A stretch of DNA of 64,000 nucleotides from Novosphingobium sp. (lineage in GTDB: Bacteria; Pseudomonadota; Alphaproteobacteria; Sphingomonadales; Sphingomonadaceae), in contig JAGHZR010000011.1 of the NCBI GenBank assembly GCA_017745295.1, positions 1 to 64,000 of the forward strand, in the 5' to 3' direction. The position numbers and the translations under genes are program-made. Position 1 is the stretch's first letter. The number at the start of each line of letters is the position of its first letter. The notes beneath the pieces were generated by a model. It saw only the letters and a list, made by a program, of their open reading frames with translations. It was not told the origin of the DNA and ran no database searches. Of the stretch, positions 17,478-28,435 are shown piece by piece.

Positions 17478-18575
17478 TCACGCCATCACCGCGCTGCTCT
17501 CGTAAACCAGCCGCACCAGTTCCGCCTGCCCGCGCACGCCCAACTTGGCGTAGAGCCGCTTGGAGTAATTGCGCGCCGTTTCCAAGGTCAGGCCCATGCG
17601 CTCCGCCGCTTCGGCAATGGAGTGGCCGTCCGCCAGCGCCATCGCCAGTTCCGCCTCGCGCCGGGGGAGGTCGAAGACTTCGGCCAGTCGCTCGGCGCTC
17701 TGATCCGAATGCGGGCGGGGCAGGGTGCAGAGCGCCAGGATCGCCGTTGCTGCGAGAGCCTCCGCATTCTCGGCGGGCATCAGCAATGCCTCGATATGCG
17801 GATTGTCCCGCAGCAACAGCGGCCGCGCGGGCCGTTCGCGATCCTGCGTCATTTCCGCTGCGATGGCCGCCAGCTTGCGCTCGGCGGCGAGATCCAGGCC
17901 CAGCACGCGCTCGCCCGGGCGCAGGGCCGCGCCGCAGTGCCTCTGCCAGAATTCCGCCAGCGCCGGATCGGCCGCCAGCACGCGCGCCTCGGCGTCGAGC
18001 AGCATCCAGCCCTTGCCGGTGCGCTCCAGCCCCATGGCGTTGATCCGCGCCGCAAGCCGGTCGCGGTCCATTGCCACGAGATTTTCGACCGCGATGGCCA
18101 CGTAAGGCGCGAGGCTGGAGAGCAGGGCGCTGTCGGCGGCGGTGCACTCCCGCGCGCGGGCCATCAGCAGCCATGCGCTGTAGTGTTCGCCGCCGGCGAT
18201 CCGCACCACGCGCTCGTCGCCGATGCCGAGTTTCGCCATGCGCCGGTTGCGATCCGCGCGCGCCACGGGATCGTGATCGATCATCTCCCCGATCGAATAG
18301 ACCCGCCCCGGCCGCAGGCTGTCGTAGAGGTAGCGGTCGAGGTCGAACGGTCCCTGCTGCTCCGACTCGCGGGCGCGTTTGCGCAAGTCGATTCCGGCGT
18401 AGCTTTCGACGATTGCGGCTTGCGGGCCATCGCTCATGCGAAGGATCAGGCTGACGTAATCGGCTTGGCTGCGACGACTCACTCTTTCCAGAAATGTCGA
18501 AAAGCGCGGATTTTCGGCATTTCCCTGAAAGAGCGGGATCAGCAGATCGGTCTCGTCATTGCTCGTGAGGGCCAT
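17478..18575 (-). CDS. LuxR-family transcription regulator
   Basis: The 365-residue protein has a C-terminal GerE-type HTH (about residues 300-362; [20 protein letters not shown], then [18 protein letters not shown]). The long N-terminal part looks like a GAF/PAS-type sensory region, typical of stand-alone sphingomonad LuxR regulators. It is divergent from cysD and convergent with the catabolic operon at 14.2-17.3 kb. Its SD (GGGAGGG) lies inside a perfect palindrome directly before the start codon, pointing to autoregulation or translational masking. Signal unknown. Confidence 0.9.
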   Translation of the reverse strand: MALTSNDETDLLIPLFQGNAENPRFSTFLERVSRRSQADYVSLILRMSDGPQAAIVESYAGIDLRKRARESEQQGPFDLDRYLYDSLRPGRVYSIGEMIDHDPVARADRNRRMAKLGIGDERVVRIAGGEHYSAWLLMARARECTAADSALLSSLAPYVAIAVENLVAMDRDRLAARINAMGLERTGKGWMLLDAEARVLAADPALAEFWQRHCGAALRPGERVLGLDLAAERKLAAIAAEMTQDRERPARPLLLRDNPHIEALLMPAENAEALAATAILALCTLPRPHSDQSAERLAEVFDLPRREAELAMALADGHSIAEAAERMGLTLETARNYSKRLYAKLGVRGQAELVRLVYESSAVMA

Positions 18576-18577
18576 AC

Positions 18578-18593
18578 CCTCCCATATGGGAGG
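18578..18593 (-). promoter_or_regulatory. Perfect 16-bp palindrome covering the luxR-type gene's SD
   Basis: CCTCCCATATGGGAGG is self-complementary and ends two bases before the ATG of the leftward regulator. In the mRNA, CCUCCC can pair with GGGAGG around AUAU, hiding the SD. As DNA it is also a good two-fold operator between the regulator and cysD. Confidence 0.6.
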
Positions 18594-18681
18594 TTCGCGC
18601 GAATGTCATCCCTGCGATTCGGTGTCGGGACAGTTTGAAACCCAGCCGGCAGGGCTCATGCCCAGGGCAGAGGAAGACCTG

Positions 18682-19584
18682 ATGAAAACACTCACGCATC
18701 TGGAGCGTCTCGAAGCCGAGAGCATCCACATCATCCGCGAAGTCGTCGCCGAGGCTGAAAAGCCGGTGATGCTCTATTCAGTGGGCAAGGACAGCGCGGT
18801 GATGCTGCACTTGGCCCGCAAGGCCTTCTATCCCTCGCCGCCGCCGTTCCCGCTGCTCCATGTCGATACGACGTGGAAGTTCAAGGCGATGTACGCGCTG
18901 CGCGACAAGATGGCGCGTGAGAGCGGCATGGAACTGCTGGTCTACCAGAACCCCGAAGCCATCGAGAAGGGCATCAACCCCTTCGACCACGGCGCGCTCC
19001 ACACCGACATGTGGAAGACCGAGGGCCTGAAGCAGGCGCTGGACAAGTACGGTTTCGACGCAGCCTTCGGCGGCGCCCGCCGCGACGAGGAAAAGAGCCG
19101 CGCCAAGGAACGCATCTTCTCGTTCCGCACCTCCTCGCACGGCTGGGATCCGAAGAACCAGCGCCCGGAATTGTGGAACCTCTACAATGCCAAGAAGGCG
19201 CGCGGTGAATCGATCCGCGTCTTCCCGATCTCCAACTGGACCGAGCTGGACATCTGGCAGTACATCCACCTGAACGACATCCCCATCGTGCCGCTCTACT
19301 TCGCCGAAAAGCGCCCGACCGTGGAGCGTGACGGCATGCTGCTGATGGTGGACGACGAACGCTTCCCGCTCCAGCCGGGCGAAGTTCCCGTCGAGCGCTC
19401 GATCCGTTTCCGCACGCTCGGCTGCTACCCGCTGACCGGCGCGGTGGAGAGCGAGGCGAAGACGCTTCCCGAAGTGATCCAGGAAACGCTGCTCACCACC
19501 ACATCCGAGCGGCAGGGCCGCGCCATAGACAAGGACGCCGGCGGTGCCGGCATGGAAGTCAAGAAGCAGCAGGGGTACTTCTGA
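18682..19584 (+). CDS. cysD: Sulfate adenylyltransferase subunit 2
   Basis: Catalytic subunit of ATP sulfurylase, which makes APS from sulfate and ATP with GTPase partner CysN. The 300-residue protein has the PP-loop [14 protein letters not shown], the [16 protein letters not shown] motif and the [13 protein letters not shown] region ([15 protein letters not shown]). ATG 18682 follows AGAGGAAG; an in-frame ATG at 18658 is possible. Its stop overlaps cysNC by one base (TGATG). It heads a three-gene PAPS operon; no reductive sulfate-assimilation gene (cysH, cysI, cysJ) is in view. Confidence 0.97.
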   Translation: MKTLTHLERLEAESIHIIREVVAEAEKPVMLYSVGKDSAVMLHLARKAFYPSPPPFPLLHVDTTWKFKAMYALRDKMARESGMELLVYQNPEAIEKGINPFDHGALHTDMWKTEGLKQALDKYGFDAAFGGARRDEEKSRAKERIFSFRTSSHGWDPKNQRPELWNLYNAKKARGESIRVFPISNWTELDIWQYIHLNDIPIVPLYFAEKRPTVERDGMLLMVDDERFPLQPGEVPVERSIRFRTLGCYPLTGAVESEAKTLPEVIQETLLTTTSERQGRAIDKDAGGAGMEVKKQQGYF

Positions 19585-21521
19585 TGGCCGACGTTGAAAC
19601 CAAAGAAGCGGTCTACGTCACCGACCAGCTGATCGCGGACGATATCGACGCCTATCTCGTCCAGCACGAGCACAAGACGATGCTGCGCTTCATCACTTGC
19701 GGCAGCGTCGATGACGGCAAGTCCACCCTGATCGGGCGCCTGCTCTACGATTCGAAGATGATCTTCGAGGATCAGCTCGACGCCCTCCAATCGGACTCAA
19801 GGAAGGTCGGCACGCAGGGGCAGGAGATCGACTTCGCGCTGCTGGTCGACGGTCTTGCCGCAGAGCGCGAGCAGGGCATCACGATCGACGTGGCCTACCG
19901 CTTCTTCAACACCGAGAAGCGCAAGTTCATCGTTGCCGACTGCCCGGGCCACGAACAGTACACCCGCAACATGGTGACGGGCGCTTCCACCGCCGACCTT
20001 GCGGTGATCCTGATCGATGCGCGCAAGGGCGTGCTGGTGCAGACGCGCCGCCACTCGTACCTCTGCCACCTGATCGGCATCAAGAACATCGTCCTTGCGG
20101 TCAACAAGATGGACCTGGTGGACTACAGCCAGGAGGTCTTCGACAAGATCCTGGCCGACTATACCGAGTTCGCCGCGTCGATCGGGATCGAAAGCTTCAC
20201 CGCGCTGCCGATCTCGGGCTTCAAGGGCGACAATATCACCACGCTGTCGGACAAGACCCCGTGGTACAAGGCGCCGCACTACGCCGGTGTTCCGCTGATC
20301 GAGCATCTGGAAACGGTGGAGGTTCTCTCTTCGGTCGATGCCGACAAGCCGCTGCGCCTGCCGGTGCAGTGGGTGAACCGACCTAACCTCGACTTCCGCG
20401 GTTTCTCGGGCCTGATCGCCACCGGTTCGGTGAAGGCGGGCGACAAGATCCGCGTCCTGCCCTCGGGCAAGACCAGCACGATCACTCGCGTCGTTACGTA
20501 TGACGGCGATCTGGACGAGGCGGTTGCCGGTCAGTCGGTCACCGTCTGCTTTGCGGACGAGATCGATTGCTCGCGCGGGTCGGTGATTTCGGTCGCCGAC
20601 AATCCGCCGCAGACTGCCGACCAGTTCGAGGCGACCTTCGTGTGGATGGCGGACGAGGCCATGGTGCCCGGCCGTGCCTATTGGCTGAAGACGGCCACGC
20701 AGACGGTTTCGGCGACGGTTCAGGAGCCGAAGTACGAAGTCAACGTCAACACGATGGAGAAGCTGGCGGCCAAGACGCTGGAGCTGAACGCGATCGGCGT
20801 GGCGGAACTGACCACCGACAAGCAGATCGTCTTCGAGCCTTATGCCGATAACCGCACGCTCGGCGGCTTCATCCTGATCGACAAGATGACCAATGCCACG
20901 GTGGCGGCGGGCATGATCCACTTCTCGCTGCGCCGTTCGCAGAACGTGCACTGGCAGGCCGTGGACATCGACCGCAAGCAGCACGCGGGCCTGAAGAACC
21001 AGCGCCCGGCGGTGCTGTGGTTCACCGGCCTGTCGGGCTCGGGCAAGTCGACCATCGCCAATCTCGTCGAGAAGAAGCTGCACCGGATGAACCGGCACAC
21101 CTTCCTGCTCGATGGCGACAACGTGCGCCACGGCCTGAACAAGGACCTGGGCTTCACCGAGGCCGACCGCATCGAGAACATCCGCCGTGTCGGTGAAGTC
21201 TCGAAGCTGATGACCGACGCGGGTCTGATCGTGATCACCGCTTTCATCTCGCCGTTCCAGGCGGATCGCGAGATGGTGCGCACGATGCTGCCGGAAGGCG
21301 AGTTCTTCGAGGTGTTCATCGACACGCCGCTGAAGGTAGCCGAGGCGCGTGACGTCAAGGGCCTCTACAAGAAGGCGCGTTCGGGCGAGCTGAAGAACTT
21401 CACGGGCATCGACAGCCCCTACGAAGCGCCGCGCAACCCCGAAATCCGCATCGACACCACGGCGATCTCACCGGAAGAGGCCGCCAACCTCATCGTCGAT
21501 ACGCTGTTGGGAGACGCCTGA
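19584..21521 (+). CDS. cysNC: Bifunctional sulfate adenylyltransferase subunit 1 / APS kinase
   Basis: 645-residue fusion. The N-terminal CysN GTPase (P-loop [29 protein letters not shown]) drives APS formation by CysD. The C-terminal CysC kinase (P-loop GLSGSGKST, then [16 protein letters not shown]) phosphorylates APS to PAPS. PAPS is the sulfate donor for sulfotransferases as well as an assimilation intermediate. Overlaps both neighbours by one base in TGATG junctions. The fused form is common in proteobacteria. Confidence 0.97.
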   Translation: MADVETKEAVYVTDQLIADDIDAYLVQHEHKTMLRFITCGSVDDGKSTLIGRLLYDSKMIFEDQLDALQSDSRKVGTQGQEIDFALLVDGLAAEREQGITIDVAYRFFNTEKRKFIVADCPGHEQYTRNMVTGASTADLAVILIDARKGVLVQTRRHSYLCHLIGIKNIVLAVNKMDLVDYSQEVFDKILADYTEFAASIGIESFTALPISGFKGDNITTLSDKTPWYKAPHYAGVPLIEHLETVEVLSSVDADKPLRLPVQWVNRPNLDFRGFSGLIATGSVKAGDKIRVLPSGKTSTITRVVTYDGDLDEAVAGQSVTVCFADEIDCSRGSVISVADNPPQTADQFEATFVWMADEAMVPGRAYWLKTATQTVSATVQEPKYEVNVNTMEKLAAKTLELNAIGVAELTTDKQIVFEPYADNRTLGGFILIDKMTNATVAAGMIHFSLRRSQNVHWQAVDIDRKQHAGLKNQRPAVLWFTGLSGSGKSTIANLVEKKLHRMNRHTFLLDGDNVRHGLNKDLGFTEADRIENIRRVGEVSKLMTDAGLIVITAFISPFQADREMVRTMLPEGEFFEVFIDTPLKVAEARDVKGLYKKARSGELKNFTGIDSPYEAPRNPEIRIDTTAISPEEAANLIVDTLLGDA

Positions 21522-22258
21522 TGAGCCTCAACGACGGCGATCTCGCCGCGCATCTGGCCGAAGTGGCGGGAAAGATCCTGCTCGACGTGCGGGCCTCCGG
21601 CCTGTTCTCGGGCAAGTCGCTGGGCAAGGCGGGGGACCAGACCGCTAACCAGTTCCTCTGCCACGCCCTTCGCGAGCAGCGGCCCGAGGATGGGCTGCTC
21701 TCCGAAGAGGAGAAGGACAATGCCGAGCGCCTGAGCAAGGCGCGGGTGTGGATCGTCGATCCGGTCGACGGCACCCGTGAATATGGCGAGGAGCGCGCGG
21801 ACTGGGCGGTCCATGTCGGCATGGCGGTGGACGGCGCGCCGGTGCTGGGCGCCGTGGCATTGCCGGGCGCGGGCGTGGTCCTGCGCTCCGACCAGCCGGG
21901 CGAGGTTCCGCCCGCGCCGGAAAGGCTGCGCATGGTCGTCAGCCGCACGCGTCCCGCCAAGGAAGCGACCGGCGTGGCCGAGGCCATCGGCGCCGAACTG
22001 GTGCCGATGGGATCGGCCGGGGCCAAGGCCATGGCGATCCTGCGCGGAGAGGCGGACATCTACCTCCATTCCGGCGGCCAGTACGAATGGGACAGTTGTG
22101 CTCCTGCCGCCGTCGCGCAGGGCTGGGGCCTCCACGTCTCGCGTATCGATGGCAGCCCGCTGGTCTACAATCGGGAGGACGTCTATATGCCGGACCTGCT
22201 GATCTGTCGGAAGGAACATGCCGAACTGGTCCTCGAAAAGGTCAGAGCCTTCCTGTGA
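21521..22258 (+). CDS. cysQ: 3'(2'),5'-bisphosphate nucleotidase
   Basis: Removes the 3'-phosphate of PAP left after PAPS is used, relieving product inhibition. The 245-residue inositol-monophosphatase-fold protein has the metal sites SEEEKD, DPVDGTREY and YEWDSCAPAAV. It starts within the cysNC stop (TGATG). Making and clearing PAPS/PAP from one operon fits either assimilation or a sulfotransferase pathway. Confidence 0.95.
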   Translation: MSLNDGDLAAHLAEVAGKILLDVRASGLFSGKSLGKAGDQTANQFLCHALREQRPEDGLLSEEEKDNAERLSKARVWIVDPVDGTREYGEERADWAVHVGMAVDGAPVLGAVALPGAGVVLRSDQPGEVPPAPERLRMVVSRTRPAKEATGVAEAIGAELVPMGSAGAKAMAILRGEADIYLHSGGQYEWDSCAPAAVAQGWGLHVSRIDGSPLVYNREDVYMPDLLICRKEHAELVLEKVRAFL

Positions 22259-22265
22259 GGGCAAG

Positions 22266-22304
22266 CTGATCAACATTGTCGATCAGTAGGCCAGCCGCTA
22301 TGCT
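22266..22304 (+). promoter_or_regulatory. Candidate autoregulated promoter of the TetR gene
   Basis: A 21-bp dyad, CTGATCAAC-ATT-GTCGATCAG (22266-22286, one mismatch per half), overlaps a TTGTCG -35 box (22276-22281). A TATGCT -10 box lies 17 bp on (22299-22304). An operator across -35 is the classic arrangement for TetR self-repression. Confidence 0.55.
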
Positions 22305-22331
22305 CGCCCTTTGATAGAGGGAAGGGCGGGC

Positions 22332-23000
22332 ATGGAGGCGAAAACACGGCGCAGGACGCGCGATCCGGTCGCGACGCGTGCCGTCATTCTGGATGCGGCG
22401 GCCAACCTCCTGGCCAAGGACGGGCCAGAAGGCGTCAGCCTCTCCGCCGTCGCCCATCTCGCCGCCGTCAATCGCGGCACGGCCTATCAGCATTTCGAAA
22501 CGCGCGAAAAGCTGATCGAGGCGACCATCCAGTGGGTGTCCGACAAGCTGTTTCGGGCCGTTTTTGGCGACCCTGAGACCCTCGGCGAGCGCCGGGTCGA
22601 GGAAGTGGACGTCGTAGCGCTCACCGAGCGGCTGGCCGATTTCGCGATGGAAAACCCGGATATCTGCCGCGTCTGGCTTCAGCAGGTGCTGGCTTCGCCG
22701 GACCCTTCGCAGGACCCGTTCTGGCGGGAATACTGCGGTTCGCTGGGTCGCTTCGCCGGCACCGATCTGGCCGAGCCAGGCATCGATTTCGAGGTCTATT
22801 CGGTGATGAACCTCGCCGGCGTGTTCTTCTGGCCAATCCTCGCCCGTGCCCATGCCGCCGATGAAGGCAAGCGCAAGGAATTGTCGCGCCGCTATTCGCG
22901 CGAGATTCTGCGGCTCTCGATGTACGGCACGATGCGCGCCAAGGCCTTCCCGAAGGTGGCGGACCTGCTGGCGGCGCATGGAGTTTCGCCGGGCGGCTGA
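22332..23000 (+). CDS. TetR-family regulator
   Basis: 222 residues. The N-terminal TetR HTH is plain (RAVILDAAANLLAKDGPEGV, then AAVNRGTAYQHFETREKLI); the C-terminal ligand half has no recognisable class. ATG 22332 follows a purine-rich GAAGGGCGGG. Downstream, after a 311-bp gap filled mostly by a family B repeat, begins the reductase/acyl-CoA synthetase cluster, a likely target. A second TetR gene closes that cluster at 28.4 kb. Confidence 0.92.
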   Translation: MEAKTRRRTRDPVATRAVILDAAANLLAKDGPEGVSLSAVAHLAAVNRGTAYQHFETREKLIEATIQWVSDKLFRAVFGDPETLGERRVEEVDVVALTERLADFAMENPDICRVWLQQVLASPDPSQDPFWREYCGSLGRFAGTDLAEPGIDFEVYSVMNLAGVFFWPILARAHAADEGKRKELSRRYSREILRLSMYGTMRAKAFPKVADLLAAHGVSPGG

Positions 23001-23045
23001 GGCGGCCGGGATCGCCGGGCAGGCCGCATGCGATACCCACCACCC

Positions 23046-23127
23046 CTCGTCATTGCGAGCGCAGCGAAGCAATCCAGAGTCCGGCCCACGACGCTCTGGA
23101 TTGCTTCGCTGCGCTCGCAATGACGAG
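23046..23127. repeat. Intergenic inverted repeat, family B (perfect copy)
   Basis: Perfect 34-bp arms (23046-23079 and 23094-23127) with core CATTGCGAGCGCAGCGAAGC flank 14 bp. It fills much of the 311-bp gap 23001-23311; nothing else is recognisable there. Two imperfect relatives lie at 53202-53280 and 58449-58536, so it is a dispersed, MITE- or REP-like element. Confidence 0.88.
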
Positions 23128-23311
23128 GAAGGGAAATGTGAGGCGAGGCAGGGGGCGTTACGTGCACGATTGATACCCCATCGGTGATGCCGCTTCGCCT
23201 CCGCGATGGCGTGGGGCGGCGGCATTGACGGAGCGGTGCATATTCCTTTTCAACCAGGGCCAGCCCAGGACCCGCATCGCCGGGCCTTCGAAGCCGCTGA
23301 GGGAGTATGCC

Positions 23312-24295
<984 letters not shown>

Positions 24296-24316
24296 GCTTC
24301 GATGGGAGAGGAAGGC

Positions 24317-26017
24317 ATGGTCGAGCCGGGCAAAGGCCTGTCCATCGCGCGGGGCATTCCGCTGGCGGAAGAGCAGGGGATCGGCCCGTTGACGCTGGGC
24401 GGTTTCGTCCGCGAGGTCACGCAGCGCCACGGCCCGGCGGAGGCTGCGGTGATCCATCTCGGTGAGCGGGTGGAGCGCTGGACTTACGACGACCTCTGGA
24501 CCCGTTCGATGGAAGTCGCCCGTGCGCTTCTCGCCTGCGGGGTCGGCAAGGGGACCCGCGTCGGGGTGCTGGCGACCAATCGTCTGGAATTCCTCTCCAG
24601 CGTCTTTGGCACCGCGATTGCGGGCGGCGTCGCCATGACGGTGAGCACGTTCTTCACCCCCGCCGAACTCGAAACCGTGCTGCAGATGGGCGGCTGCTCC
24701 GTGCTGCTGCTTGAGCGCCATGTGCTCAAGAAGGATTTCGCGCAGATCCTTGTCGATCTGGAACCGCAGATCGGCTCGGCCAAGCCCGGCGAAGTGGCTT
24801 CCACCAGATTTCCGTTCCTGCGCCATCTCGCCGTGATCGACAGCGATGAAGGGCTTGGCGCGGTCGAGGGCTGGAGCACGTTCCTTGCCCGCGGAGAGGG
24901 CGTCGATCCGGCGCTGGTCGAAGCGGCGGCGGCGTCCGTACAGCCTAGCGATCCCGGCGTCCTGTTCTTCTCCTCAGGCTCCACCGGCAAGGCCAAGGGC
25001 ATCCTTTCGGCCCATCGCGGCGTCTGCCTGCAGCTCTGGCGCTGGCCGCAGTGGTACGCGATCCAGGAGCCGCCGCGCACCTGGTCGGCCAACGGCTTCT
25101 TCTGGTCCGGCAATTTCGCGATGGCGCTGGGCGGCACGCTCGGCTCGGGCGGTTCGCTGGTGCTCCAGCGCTGGTTCGAGGCGGAGGAGGCGCTGGCGCT
25201 AATGGAGGCGGAGCGGGCGACGATGATCCTCGCCTGGCCGCACCAGTGGGCGCAGCTCCTGGCCGCCCCCAATTACGAAACGGTCGACTTGTCGCCGATG
25301 ATCTACCTCGATGCCCTGACGCCTTGCGCCCGGCATCCCTCGATCGCGACGACATGGCGCGAACCGGCGCAGGCTTTCGGCAATACCGAGACGTTCACGC
25401 TGATCTCCGTCTTCCCCTCGGGCACGACCGAGGCCGTGGCGGGCAAGTCGCACGGTATTCCAACCGCCGGTTCCACGATCAAGATCGTCGATCCGCTTAC
25501 CGGCGCGACGATGCCGCTGGGCGAGCGCGGCGAGATCGCCGTGAAGGGGCCGACGCTGATGCTCGGCTATCTCGGCGTGCCGCTCGACGAGACGCTCGAC
25601 GGCGACGGTTTCCTGCGCACGGCGGACGGCGGCTATATCGACGGGCAGGGGCGCCTGTTCTGGGAGGGCCGGTTGAACGACATCATCAAGACCGGCGGCG
25701 CCAATGTCTCTCCGCTGGAGATCGACGAAGTGATCCGCGCCCATCCCGACGTGAAGATGGTGCAGACCGTGGGCGTTCCGGACGATCTGCTGGGCGAACG
25801 GGTGGTTTCCTGCATCGTCCCGGTCGAGGGTGTGCGCCCCGATGCCGGTTCGATCCGCGATTTCGCCAGGGAAAAGCTCGCCAGCTACAAAGTGCCACGC
25901 AAGGTGCTGTTCGTGGCGGAGGACGATCTCAAGACCACCGGCAGCGCCAAGATCAAGACGGCGGACCTCCGCAAGCTGGCTGCCGAGCGGCTGGAAACGG
26001 AGGCCGATGCGGGCTGA
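24317..26017 (+). CDS. Acyl-CoA synthetase / AMP-dependent ligase
   Basis: 566-residue adenylate-forming enzyme that activates a carboxylic acid with ATP and CoA. Visible motifs: A3 P-loop FFSSGSTGKAKGILSAHRG, A5-like FGNTETFTLIS, A7-like FLRTADGGYIDGQG, hinge GRLNDIIKTGGANVSPLEID, and A10-like TGSAKIKTADLRK with the catalytic lysine. ATG 24317 has AGAGG upstream; the in-frame ATG 24302 has no SD. The acid cannot be deduced. Confidence 0.93.
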   Translation: MVEPGKGLSIARGIPLAEEQGIGPLTLGGFVREVTQRHGPAEAAVIHLGERVERWTYDDLWTRSMEVARALLACGVGKGTRVGVLATNRLEFLSSVFGTAIAGGVAMTVSTFFTPAELETVLQMGGCSVLLLERHVLKKDFAQILVDLEPQIGSAKPGEVASTRFPFLRHLAVIDSDEGLGAVEGWSTFLARGEGVDPALVEAAAASVQPSDPGVLFFSSGSTGKAKGILSAHRGVCLQLWRWPQWYAIQEPPRTWSANGFFWSGNFAMALGGTLGSGGSLVLQRWFEAEEALALMEAERATMILAWPHQWAQLLAAPNYETVDLSPMIYLDALTPCARHPSIATTWREPAQAFGNTETFTLISVFPSGTTEAVAGKSHGIPTAGSTIKIVDPLTGATMPLGERGEIAVKGPTLMLGYLGVPLDETLDGDGFLRTADGGYIDGQGRLFWEGRLNDIIKTGGANVSPLEIDEVIRAHPDVKMVQTVGVPDDLLGERVVSCIVPVEGVRPDAGSIRDFAREKLASYKVPRKVLFVAEDDLKTTGSAKIKTADLRKLAAERLETEADAG

Positions 26018-26146
26018 GCGGGCATCGCGGGGGTGCTCCCGACGAACCATCGTGGCCGCGATAGGCAGTGTCCGGTTTAGGAGTTAGAGTTTGGAAAATC
26101 GTGTCGGCATGACCGGCACGCGAAAGCCGTAAGAGCGGGAGGATGC

Positions 26147-26884
26147 GTGGGTAAGACGATCGTGATCACTGGTGCCGGTGCGGGCCTCGGCCGCGCGCTC
26201 GCAAGGCGTTTCGCGGGTGAGGGGGAGACGGTGATCCTGCTGGGGCGCACGCTGTCCAAAGTGCAGGATCTGGCCGACGAGATCGGCGGCTCGGCCATGG
26301 CGGTGGAATGCGACGTGGCCTCCGCCGATTCCGTGCGCAAGGCTTTCGCGGCGATTGCCGAGCGGCATCCGAAGATCGATGTGCTGATCAATAATGCCGC
26401 GATCTATGAGCCGTTCACGGTGGCCGAAGCGACCGACGCGCAGATCGACGGGATCATCGCCACCAATCTCAATGGCCCGATCTACTGCTGCCGCGCGGCG
26501 ATCCCGATGCTGGAAAAGGGCGGGCAGATCATCAACGTGGGCAGCGAATCCATCGCCGCGCCTTTCGTGATGCTCTCGCTCTACCAGTGCACCAAGGCGG
26601 CGCTCGAACGCTTTACCGAGGCTCTCGTCGAGGAACTGGAGCCTGTCGGCATCCGCGTGACCACCGTGCGTGCCGGGCCGATGTACGAAGCGGGCAAGAC
26701 CGCTCCGGGCTGGAACCCCGATGCGGCCATGCGCTTCCACCAGGGCTGTGCCGCCAACGGCATCGACCTGCGGTCGCGGCCGATATCGCAGACCGACAAT
26801 GTGACCGGCGTGTTCCGTTCGGTCATCGATCTGCCGCCCGACGTGCGCGTTCTCCATGTCTCGGTCGGAGCGCGCCACCCATGA
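26147..26884 (+). CDS. Short-chain dehydrogenase/reductase
   Basis: 245-residue classical SDR: cofactor loop TGAGAGLGRALA, NNAA motif (LINNAAIYEP), catalytic Ser in INVGSESI and the YQCTK pair (YxxxK). It has a GTG start with GGGAGG upstream. The stop overlaps the aldehyde dehydrogenase ATG (ATGA), so the two probably act in sequence, alcohol to aldehyde to acid, ahead of the acyl-CoA synthetase. Substrate unknown. Confidence 0.9.
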   Translation: MGKTIVITGAGAGLGRALARRFAGEGETVILLGRTLSKVQDLADEIGGSAMAVECDVASADSVRKAFAAIAERHPKIDVLINNAAIYEPFTVAEATDAQIDGIIATNLNGPIYCCRAAIPMLEKGGQIINVGSESIAAPFVMLSLYQCTKAALERFTEALVEELEPVGIRVTTVRAGPMYEAGKTAPGWNPDAAMRFHQGCAANGIDLRSRPISQTDNVTGVFRSVIDLPPDVRVLHVSVGARHP

Positions 26885-28416
26885 GCGATGCCCAGACCCT
26901 GCAAGACCCCATTCCCGGCAAGGATCAGACGATGACCGTTCTTCCCGACGCCCAGCTCTATATCGACGGCCAGTTGCGCGGCGCCGGCAACGGCGGCACC
27001 TTTGACGTGATCAGTCCCTGGACCGGCGAGGCGATCGGCAAGGCCGCCGATGCCACTGCCGATGACGTGAATGCCGCCATCGCCGCCGCCCGCCGGGCTT
27101 TCGACGAGACCGACTGGTCGACCAACACCGAAAAGCGCGTGGCGCTGGTGAAGAAGTACCGCGATCTGTTCGAAGCCGCCCGTCCGCGTCTGGGCGAGCT
27201 GGCCATCAACGAGGCCGGTGCCGCGCAGGGGGCGGTCAGCCGTGCCCATGTCGGCATGGCGCTCGACGGTTGGGACGATTACCTTGCCGTCTTCGACAAG
27301 CTGGAGTGGGAGAAGGACTATGGCGAAAAGCCGGCCTTCGGCATGATCCACAAGCGCGTGGGGGTGCGCGAGGCGGTGGGCGTGGTCGGCGCGATCACCC
27401 CTTGGAACGTGCCGCTCTATGTCAACATCGGCAAGATCGTCGCCGCGCTGCTTGCGGGCTGCACCGTGATCCTGAAGCCCGCGCCGGATACACCGGGCAT
27501 GGGTGCCATCTTCGGCGAGCTGGCGAAGGAAGCCGGTTTCCCCGACGGCGTCATAAACGTGGTGTTCGGCGCCGATCCAGCGCTGGCGGGCGAGATGCTC
27601 GTTACCGATCCGCGCGTGGATCTGATCTCGTTCACCGGCTCCACCGGTGTCGGCAAGCGCATCATGGAGCAGGGCGCGCCCACGCTGAAACGCGTGTTCC
27701 TCGAACTCGGCGGCAAATCGGCGAAGATCGTGCTCGACGATGCCCCGAACTTCGCGATGGAAGTCGGCATGGCGATGCTGGTGTTCCATGCCGGGCAGGG
27801 CTGCGCCGTGCAGTCGCGCCTGCTTGTGCCCAGAAGCCGTTACGAGGAAGCCAAGGCCATCCTCAAGGGCGCCTACGGTAACTTCGGCGACAACTGGGGC
27901 GATATCGAGAACCCGGCGCATATCATGGGTCCGGTGATCTCGAAGCGCCAGATGGAGCGGGTGAAGGGCTACATCGATCTGGGGCAGGAGGAAGGCGCCA
28001 CGCTGCTGGCCGGTGGCCAGATCCGCCCCGACAAGGGCGGCGGCTATTTCGTGGAGCCGACCTGCTTCGTGGACGTTACCAACGACATGCGCATCGCTCA
28101 GGAGGAAATCTTCGGTCCCGTGCTGGTCGTCATCCCTTACGAGGACGACGAGGATGCCATTCGCATTGCCAACCAGAGTTCCTATGGCCTATCCGGTGGC
28201 GTCAGCTCGGGCGATCTGAACCGGGCCATCACGATCGCCAAGCGTGTGCGCACCGGCTCGATGAGCGTCAACAACGGCATGTGCATTGCCGGCGACATTC
28301 CCTTCGGTGGCTACAAGGCCAGCGGCATGGGACGCGAATGGGGTGTCGAAGGCATTGAAGAGTTCACCGACGTCAAGATCCTCGCCTGGCCCGTCGGCCA
28401 GTCCCAGGCGGCCTGA
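26881..28416 (+). CDS. NAD(P)-dependent aldehyde dehydrogenase
   Basis: 511-residue ALDH-superfamily enzyme that oxidises an aldehyde to its acid. It shows the cofactor motif FTGSTGVGKRIM, the general-base glutamate in LELGGKSAKIV, the catalytic cysteine in FHAGQGCAVQSRL and the EEIFGPVLVVIPY motif. ATG 26881 overlaps the SDR stop; an in-frame ATG at 26932 also gives a plausible N-terminus (MTVLPDAQLYIDGQ). Confidence 0.95.
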   Translation: MSDAQTLQDPIPGKDQTMTVLPDAQLYIDGQLRGAGNGGTFDVISPWTGEAIGKAADATADDVNAAIAAARRAFDETDWSTNTEKRVALVKKYRDLFEAARPRLGELAINEAGAAQGAVSRAHVGMALDGWDDYLAVFDKLEWEKDYGEKPAFGMIHKRVGVREAVGVVGAITPWNVPLYVNIGKIVAALLAGCTVILKPAPDTPGMGAIFGELAKEAGFPDGVINVVFGADPALAGEMLVTDPRVDLISFTGSTGVGKRIMEQGAPTLKRVFLELGGKSAKIVLDDAPNFAMEVGMAMLVFHAGQGCAVQSRLLVPRSRYEEAKAILKGAYGNFGDNWGDIENPAHIMGPVISKRQMERVKGYIDLGQEEGATLLAGGQIRPDKGGGYFVEPTCFVDVTNDMRIAQEEIFGPVLVVIPYEDDEDAIRIANQSSYGLSGGVSSGDLNRAITIAKRVRTGSMSVNNGMCIAGDIPFGGYKASGMGREWGVEGIEEFTDVKILAWPVGQSQAA

Positions 28417-28435
28417 CGGCGAGCGGCCGGTTTCG

